NCBI GenBank assembly: GCA_038231495.1
Contig: JBBRLG010000287.1
Coordinates: forward strand, 1 to 9,308
Direction of reading: 5' to 3'
DNA from: JBBRLG01 sp038231495
GTDB taxonomy: Bacteria; Planctomycetota; Planctomycetia; Gemmatales; Gemmataceae
Length of the DNA stretch: 9,308 bases
Positions within the stretch are counted from its first letter, which is position 1. Each line of letters begins with the position of its first letter. Positions 6,801 through 9,308 of the stretch are shown piece after piece. The notes below the pieces were generated by a model, which worked only from the letters and a program-made list of their open reading frames with translations, did no database searches and was not told where the DNA came from. Both the position numbers and the translations under genes were made by a program.

Positions 6801-7468
6801 CGGTCGCGGTCACGGTGCGCGACGGCAACGGCAAGGACACCAAGATCGACGTGAAAGACATCGACTCGCGCACGAAGAGTCCCAAGTCGATCATGCCGGA
6901 AGACCTGCTCGCCTACATGACGGAAGATCAACTCGTCGATATCGTCGAATATCTGTTCGCCCTGAAAACGCCGGCCCTGGCGTTCGACGGCTTCGAGATC
7001 GTCGGTCCCTTCGACAACGGCACCAACGACGCCGGCCTGGACGAAGCGTTTCCGCCGGAGAAGGCGAAGGACATCGACTTCAAGGCCACCTACCCCGGCA
7101 AGGCCGGCAAGGTCGGCTGGCGCACGGTGAAGCCGGACGGGCAAGGTTACTTCGATCTGGCCGCATTCTTCGCGCCGGCCAGTACGGATATCGTGTCCTA
7201 CCTTTACCGCGAAATCGAATCGCCGGCGGACCAGGAGGCGACGTTCCTGTTGGGTGCGGACGACGGTTGCAAGTTGTGGCTCAACGGCCAACTGGTGCAT
7301 ACCAACCGCGACCACCTCGCGGCCCAGCCGGAGCGCGCGGCGGTGAAGGTCAAACTGCAGAAAGGCAGTAACCGCGTCCTGTTCAAGATCAACAACGGCA
7401 ACAACCCGCACGGGTTTTACATGACCGTGCTAAGCGAACTGGAGTTGAAGGCGCTGCCGCTCAAGTAA
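3851..7468 (+). CDS. Exported PVC-type dehydrogenase with HEAT-like repeats, cytochrome c and C-terminal beta domain
   Basis: This 1205-aa protein has the multi-domain layout of planctomycete membrane-bound dehydrogenases (TIGR02604/TIGR02603-like). In order: a Sec signal peptide (1 to about 22); a beta-propeller of the NHL/glucose-sorbosone dehydrogenase type (about 35-400) with DIDPKGRVWVCESVNY, HDHGVHGI, GNIWMSDNDDDG and PDGSVFISDWYDPG; a helical HEAT-like region (about 405-880); a cytochrome c domain with heme motif CMKCH (C918, C921, H922), IGPDLSMIG, and M1015 in SIMPEDL as plausible axial ligand; and a beta-sandwich-like C-terminus (about 1045-1205) with GADDGCKLWLNG. It probably oxidises a sugar or alcohol outside the cytoplasmic membrane and passes electrons to the bound heme; the substrate is not readable. 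The ATG at 3851 begins the signal peptide, with GGAG at 3835-3838 (12 nt away, rather long). The segment 5080-5560 has markedly lower GC. A NagB-like gene follows after 17 bp. Confidence 0.9.
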   Translation: MKPWNRLAVLALLLALPAVGRGQVPPDKAVSTFKVADGLEIALFASEPLFVNPTCMDIDPKGRVWVCESVNYRTKLHKKPLNRAEGDRIVILEDTEGTGKADKATTFYQSPELYGPMGIAVAKDPTGPGYKVYVCQSPDILVFEDKEGKGKADGPPKKLLTGFGGFDHDHGVHGIFIGPDSKLYFSVGDQGVNGLQSSDGKGRKWVSNGLDCRAGTIWRCDLDGKNLELIAHNLRNEYEPCMDSFGNIWMSDNDDDGTEQTRICFVMPGGNYGYHPRGPGQTHWHEEQPGVVPKVLRTGFGSPTGMCFYEGTLLPKKYWGQLLHTDAGPRHLRCYHLKTQGAGFEIDREDMVTSTDTWFRPSDVCVAPDGSVFISDWYDPGVGGHGMGDITRGRIFRITPKGHKGYTVPEYDLTREKGAHDALTSPNRAVAHMAAQQIKNKWQKPEDVLFGVVDPNRPKDEKEDVKFQKQILIARSFWLAAEMGYWEGAYKEKQNLAWLFDRDDNANADDNLRTLLLMIRTMFRRNPDISKLPKQLIGDLKKISENPGAPAGREILLALRNSDPQFARSWIFDLAKQYDGKDRFYLEAIGIAVGHHDEERRNVILAGFEKEFPEWNDKVADLVWELRPPDIIPTLEKRLGDTKLPAAQRARIVDIVATSEDKNSGHVLLKALETEAAGEVRDRIIDNLKLFLPGKWAGLRQSAELTDSIKKLLGQPETRATGLMLVGVAQKADLLNTVVEAAANAKEAGPTRKAALNTLGQLPTPETVAALVKFLKIEPATLRTDVTDALGKLAAQTANKPAADAALKTLQTIVKDDASDKELRLNALGSLAGTRPGTEWLLSLGTKGGLPEALKADTGRLLRNSSFQDLRNKANIVFAPNRLDPKKLPDIAVLAKRKGDVNHGKELMALSVKNDMQCMKCHTVRGTGGKIGPDLSMIGKKASRENLFESILYPSKAIADQYLVWVIETKKGLQYSGLVVEDTPVAVTVRDGNGKDTKIDVKDIDSRTKSPKSIMPEDLLAYMTEDQLVDIVEYLFALKTPALAFDGFEIVGPFDNGTNDAGLDEAFPPEKAKDIDFKATYPGKAGKVGWRTVKPDGQGYFDLAAFFAPASTDIVSYLYREIESPADQEATFLLGADDGCKLWLNGQLVHTNRDHLAAQPERAAVKVKLQKGSNRVLFKINNGNNPHGFYMTVLSELELKALPLK
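5080..5560 (+). other. Low-GC island inside the dehydrogenase gene
   Basis: A hand count of 5161-5460 gives 134 G+C in 300 bases (about 45%), against 62-67% in single lines counted at 4621-4680 and 5641-5700. Codons such as TTA, AGA, ATA, GAT and AAA cluster here (for example around 5381-5480). The frame stays open and the protein keeps HEAT-like character. The island begins just after the beta-propeller (residue about 410) and ends about residue 570. Boundaries are approximate. Recombination from a lower-GC relative, or relaxed selection at a domain junction, could explain it. Confidence 0.75.
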
Positions 7469-7485
7469 CCAACGAGGAGCTTCTC

Positions 7486-8436
7486 ATGGACTTGATGAGC
7501 ACGATTGCCGGTTCGCTGATGGAAGGATTCCTGCCCCAGGGCTGGGACCTGGCGAAGATCGACCGCCTGGCCGCGCTGCCGACGGAGGCGGCGACGGCCC
7601 GGCAATCTTGGTGGCACCCGCAGTTTGAACCCGTCGCCTGCGCGTCCTTCGAGGACTTCGACACCTACATGGGCCACGAGATCGCCCGCGAAATCCAGGT
7701 CGCGCGGCAGGACGGTCGCTCGATCGCGTTCATCTTGCCGGTTGGGCCGATGGGCATGTACCGCTGGACGGTCTACTTCCTCAAGGAATGGGGCGTGCCG
7801 TGCGACCACGTCCACGGCTTTAACATGGACGAATGGTCCGACGCCCAGGGCAACACGCTGCCGCCGCAGACGCCGGGGGCGTTTCAGCACGCGATGGAAC
7901 AGGCTTTCTACGGCCCCCTCGAAAAGCTCACGGTCCCGGCGAAGCAACGGCACTTCGCGGTCAAGGCGGAATTGCCGACCTACGCGGAGCAGATTGGCGA
8001 TCTGCTAAAACAGGGCACAAAACTGGTGACGGTGTTCGGCATCGGCCGCGTCTGTCACATCGCATTTTGGGAGCCGCACTTCGCCGCGGAGTTCGCGACC
8101 GAGGCGGAGTGGCGTCTACAGTCCCACCGCCTGGGGGCGCGATTGCACCCGCTCACGGTCGAGCAGAACGCGCTGACGAGCTTTCGCAGCCGGACGACGC
8201 TCGTGCCCGCGTTCGCCAACACCATCGGACCGGCATTGTTCCTGGCGGCGGACAAGATCATCGGCGGCGCGGACGGCACGCTGGGCCGCGGCATGCAATG
8301 GCAGGGCATGTCCCTGCGGATGACGCTCCAACACGAGCCAACGACGTGGATTCCCAGCAGCTTCATGCCGACGCTGGCCGGGCGGCTCTTCTACCTGAAA
8401 GAACTGGGCGAACCGCTGCTGGCGGATTGTCATTGA
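7486..8436 (+). CDS. Divergent glucosamine-6-phosphate deaminase-like protein (NagB fold)
   Basis: NagB enzymes convert glucosamine-6-phosphate to fructose-6-phosphate and ammonia in the cytoplasm. The 316-aa product carries family landmarks: ILPVGPMGMY (83-92) at the substrate-loop position, FNMDEW (112-117) matching the FNMDEY motif whose Asp is the catalytic base (D115), and GIGRVCHIAFWEP (185-197), where H191 and E196 correspond to E. coli H143 and E148. By eye, V189 replaces E. coli D141, and the GTGGT-type phosphate loop and the phosphate-binding Lys near the C-terminal third are not preserved, so substrate or activity may differ. It is longer than E. coli NagB (266 aa), with an N-terminal extension of about 45 residues. 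AGGAG at 7475-7479, 6 nt before the ATG, supports the start. It follows the dehydrogenase gene by 17 bp, so the two are probably co-transcribed, suggesting a link to sugar metabolism. Confidence 0.82.
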   Translation: MDLMSTIAGSLMEGFLPQGWDLAKIDRLAALPTEAATARQSWWHPQFEPVACASFEDFDTYMGHEIAREIQVARQDGRSIAFILPVGPMGMYRWTVYFLKEWGVPCDHVHGFNMDEWSDAQGNTLPPQTPGAFQHAMEQAFYGPLEKLTVPAKQRHFAVKAELPTYAEQIGDLLKQGTKLVTVFGIGRVCHIAFWEPHFAAEFATEAEWRLQSHRLGARLHPLTVEQNALTSFRSRTTLVPAFANTIGPALFLAADKIIGGADGTLGRGMQWQGMSLRMTLQHEPTTWIPSSFMPTLAGRLFYLKELGEPLLADCH

Positions 8437-8551
8437 ACGGCCGCCCGCGGCGTGATTCAACGCCTCTGATGATTACGGTCGGGCATTGGATTTGCAACTC
8501 CCCTGGCGTCGTGACAAGAAACCCTTTCCCGTTGTTACGGAGGTATGAACC

Positions 8552-9019
8552 GTGCGCAAGATGGCAATGACTTTGGGGCTGGCGGCGCTGGTGCTGCTGG
8601 TCGTGCAGGCCCGGTCGGATGACAAGGACAAGCCGGCCAAGGACAAGGACGCCCGCGACGGTGCCCTGAAACTGGAAGGCGATTACACGATCGTCGCCGG
8701 CGAAAAAGACGGCAAGGCCGAGCCGGAAGAACGCATCAAGGGCACGATGGTTCACATCACCGCGGACAAGATCAGCGTGACGGACAAGGACAAGAAGGAG
8801 ACGTACGTCACGGCCTACGTCGTCGATACGAGCCGTAAGCCGTACGCGATCACGCTGACCGAAACCGTGCCGAACCGCGGCGTCGTGGCGAAAGGTCTGG
8901 TCGAAAGGGAGGACGACACGGTCCGCCTGATTTACGCGCTGCCCGACGGCAACGTGCCGACGGAGTTCAAGACCAAGGGCAAGCAGCTGATGTTTGTGAT
9001 GAAGAGCGCTAAGAAGTAG
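8552..9019 (+). CDS. Secreted TIGR03067-domain protein
   Basis: The 155-aa product has an N-terminal signal peptide (MRKMAMTLGLAALVLLVVQA, probable cleavage near residue 20), a Lys/Asp-rich linker (22-36) and a domain matching the planctomycete TIGR03067 family: LEGDYTIVAGEKDGK (40-54), KPYAITL (95-101), VVAKGLVE (110-117), DTVRLIYALPDG (121-132) and PTEFKTKGKQLMFVMK (135-150). No lipobox Cys is present, so it is likely soluble outside the cytoplasmic membrane. Function of the family is unknown. The GTG at 8552 is chosen because GGAGG (8539-8543) lies 8 nt upstream; the ATG at 8545 is out of frame and only 1 nt from that site, and the in-frame ATG at 8561 is too distant. It starts 115 bp after the NagB-like gene and may be transcribed separately. 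A MITE-like element begins 12 bp after its stop. Confidence 0.88.
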   Translation: MRKMAMTLGLAALVLLVVQARSDDKDKPAKDKDARDGALKLEGDYTIVAGEKDGKAEPEERIKGTMVHITADKISVTDKDKKETYVTAYVVDTSRKPYAITLTETVPNRGVVAKGLVEREDDTVRLIYALPDGNVPTEFKTKGKQLMFVMKSAKK

Positions 9020-9031
9020 AGAAGAAACGAT

Positions 9032-9170
9032 GTAACCGTTCACTCCCCCCCTTACGAAGGGGGGGTAGGGGGGGTGGAGAGAGCGCCCTGACCGAGTACT
9101 TCAATCGTTCTTAACCCCCCCTACCCCCCCTTCGTAAGGGGGGGAGAAGATGATGCCGGTGAACGGTTAC
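9032..9170. mobile_element. 139-bp MITE-like element with 8-bp target duplication, IS66-like ends
   Basis: Terminal inverted repeats GTAACCGTTCAC (9032-9043) and GTGAACGGTTAC (9159-9170) are perfect over 12 bp. Directly outside, GAAACGAT occurs on both sides (9024-9031 and 9171-9178), an 8-bp direct repeat as expected of a target-site duplication. IS66-family elements typically end in GTAA and make 8-bp duplications, so an IS66-type transposase acting in trans is the best guess. No transposase is encoded. It sits 12 bp after the stop of the preceding gene and leaves that gene intact. Structure is directly visible; the family is inference. Confidence 0.8.
9043..9146. repeat. Internal 33-bp inverted repeat with C7/G7 tracts
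   Basis: Within the MITE, 9043-9075 is the exact reverse complement of 9114-9146. Each arm has C7-TTACGAA-G7-TA-G7 form and is itself partly self-complementary (C7 pairing with G7 around TTACGAA). The loop spans 9076-9113. The right arm is offset from its terminal repeat by 12 extra bases (9147-9158) absent on the left, so the element is not perfectly symmetrical. The folded RNA would be very stable and could act as a terminator for the upstream gene. Confidence 0.85.
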
Positions 9171-9178
9171 GAAACGAT

Positions 9179-9308
9179 TGCCGCTTGCGGCGTAGCGCCG
9201 CGGCCGCGGCCGGGGGGCGCCCCCCGCCGGCCCCCCTCCGGGCCGCCCCGCCCGGGCGGCCCCCGCGGTATCGCCCCCCCGACGAGGGGCTTAGCGCGGT
9301 GGGGGCCC
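9179..9308. other. Extremely GC-rich non-coding tail
   Basis: No gene is supported. The sequence is nearly all G and C with many homopolymer runs (for example around 9211-9230 and 9275-9281). One hairpin is visible, GCGGCG (9187-9192) with CGCCGC (9196-9201) around TAG. It may be a further repeat or the edge of one continuing beyond the window. Base-call accuracy in such tracts deserves caution. Confidence 0.4.

Overview
The window looks like a chromosomal fragment from a planctomycete, most likely of the Gemmata group. Three things point there: a very large secreted dehydrogenase fused to HEAT-like repeats and a c-type cytochrome (the PVC-type architecture common in Planctomycetes), a small exported TIGR03067-type protein (a domain family largely restricted to Planctomycetes), and intergenic DNA packed with palindromic repeats. 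All six supported genes lie on the + strand.

Layout. Positions 1-493 hold no gene but contain hairpins and a 123-nt imperfect palindrome. Positions 494-3197 hold a compact type VI secretion (T6SS) module: an Hcp of the Pseudomonas Hcp1 type (494-982), a 160-aa protein with a peptidoglycan-binding-like motif (1299-1781), a TagJ/ImpE accessory protein overlapping it by 4 bp (1778-2569), and a second Hcp of a different subfamily (2712-3197). No sheath, baseplate, membrane-complex or ClpV gene lies in the window. Positions 3198-3850 are non-coding and hold three families of inverted repeats, including a 111-nt palindrome with a perfect 28-bp core stem.

Positions 3851-8436 form a probable two-gene operon: the 1205-aa exported dehydrogenase/cytochrome c protein, then 17 bp later a divergent NagB-fold (glucosamine-6-phosphate deaminase-like) protein. 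A 155-aa secreted TIGR03067 protein follows at 8552-9019. Immediately after its stop codon sits a 139-bp MITE-like element with 12-bp terminal inverted repeats starting GTAA and perfect 8-bp flanking direct repeats, which resembles IS66-family ends. The last ~130 bases are extremely GC-rich with no supported gene.

How the genes may work together (inference): the two Hcps would form or cap T6SS tubes, TagJ would link sheath handling to the ClpV recycling machinery, and the peptidoglycan-binding-like protein, tied to tagJ by a stop/start overlap, is the least explained component and a candidate cargo or adaptor. The dehydrogenase and NagB-like protein may belong to a carbohydrate oxidation/catabolism route, but no substrate can be read from the sequence. 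The most notable oddities are the unusual T6SS module, the MITE, the long palindromes, and a ~480-bp low-GC island inside the otherwise GC-rich dehydrogenase gene.
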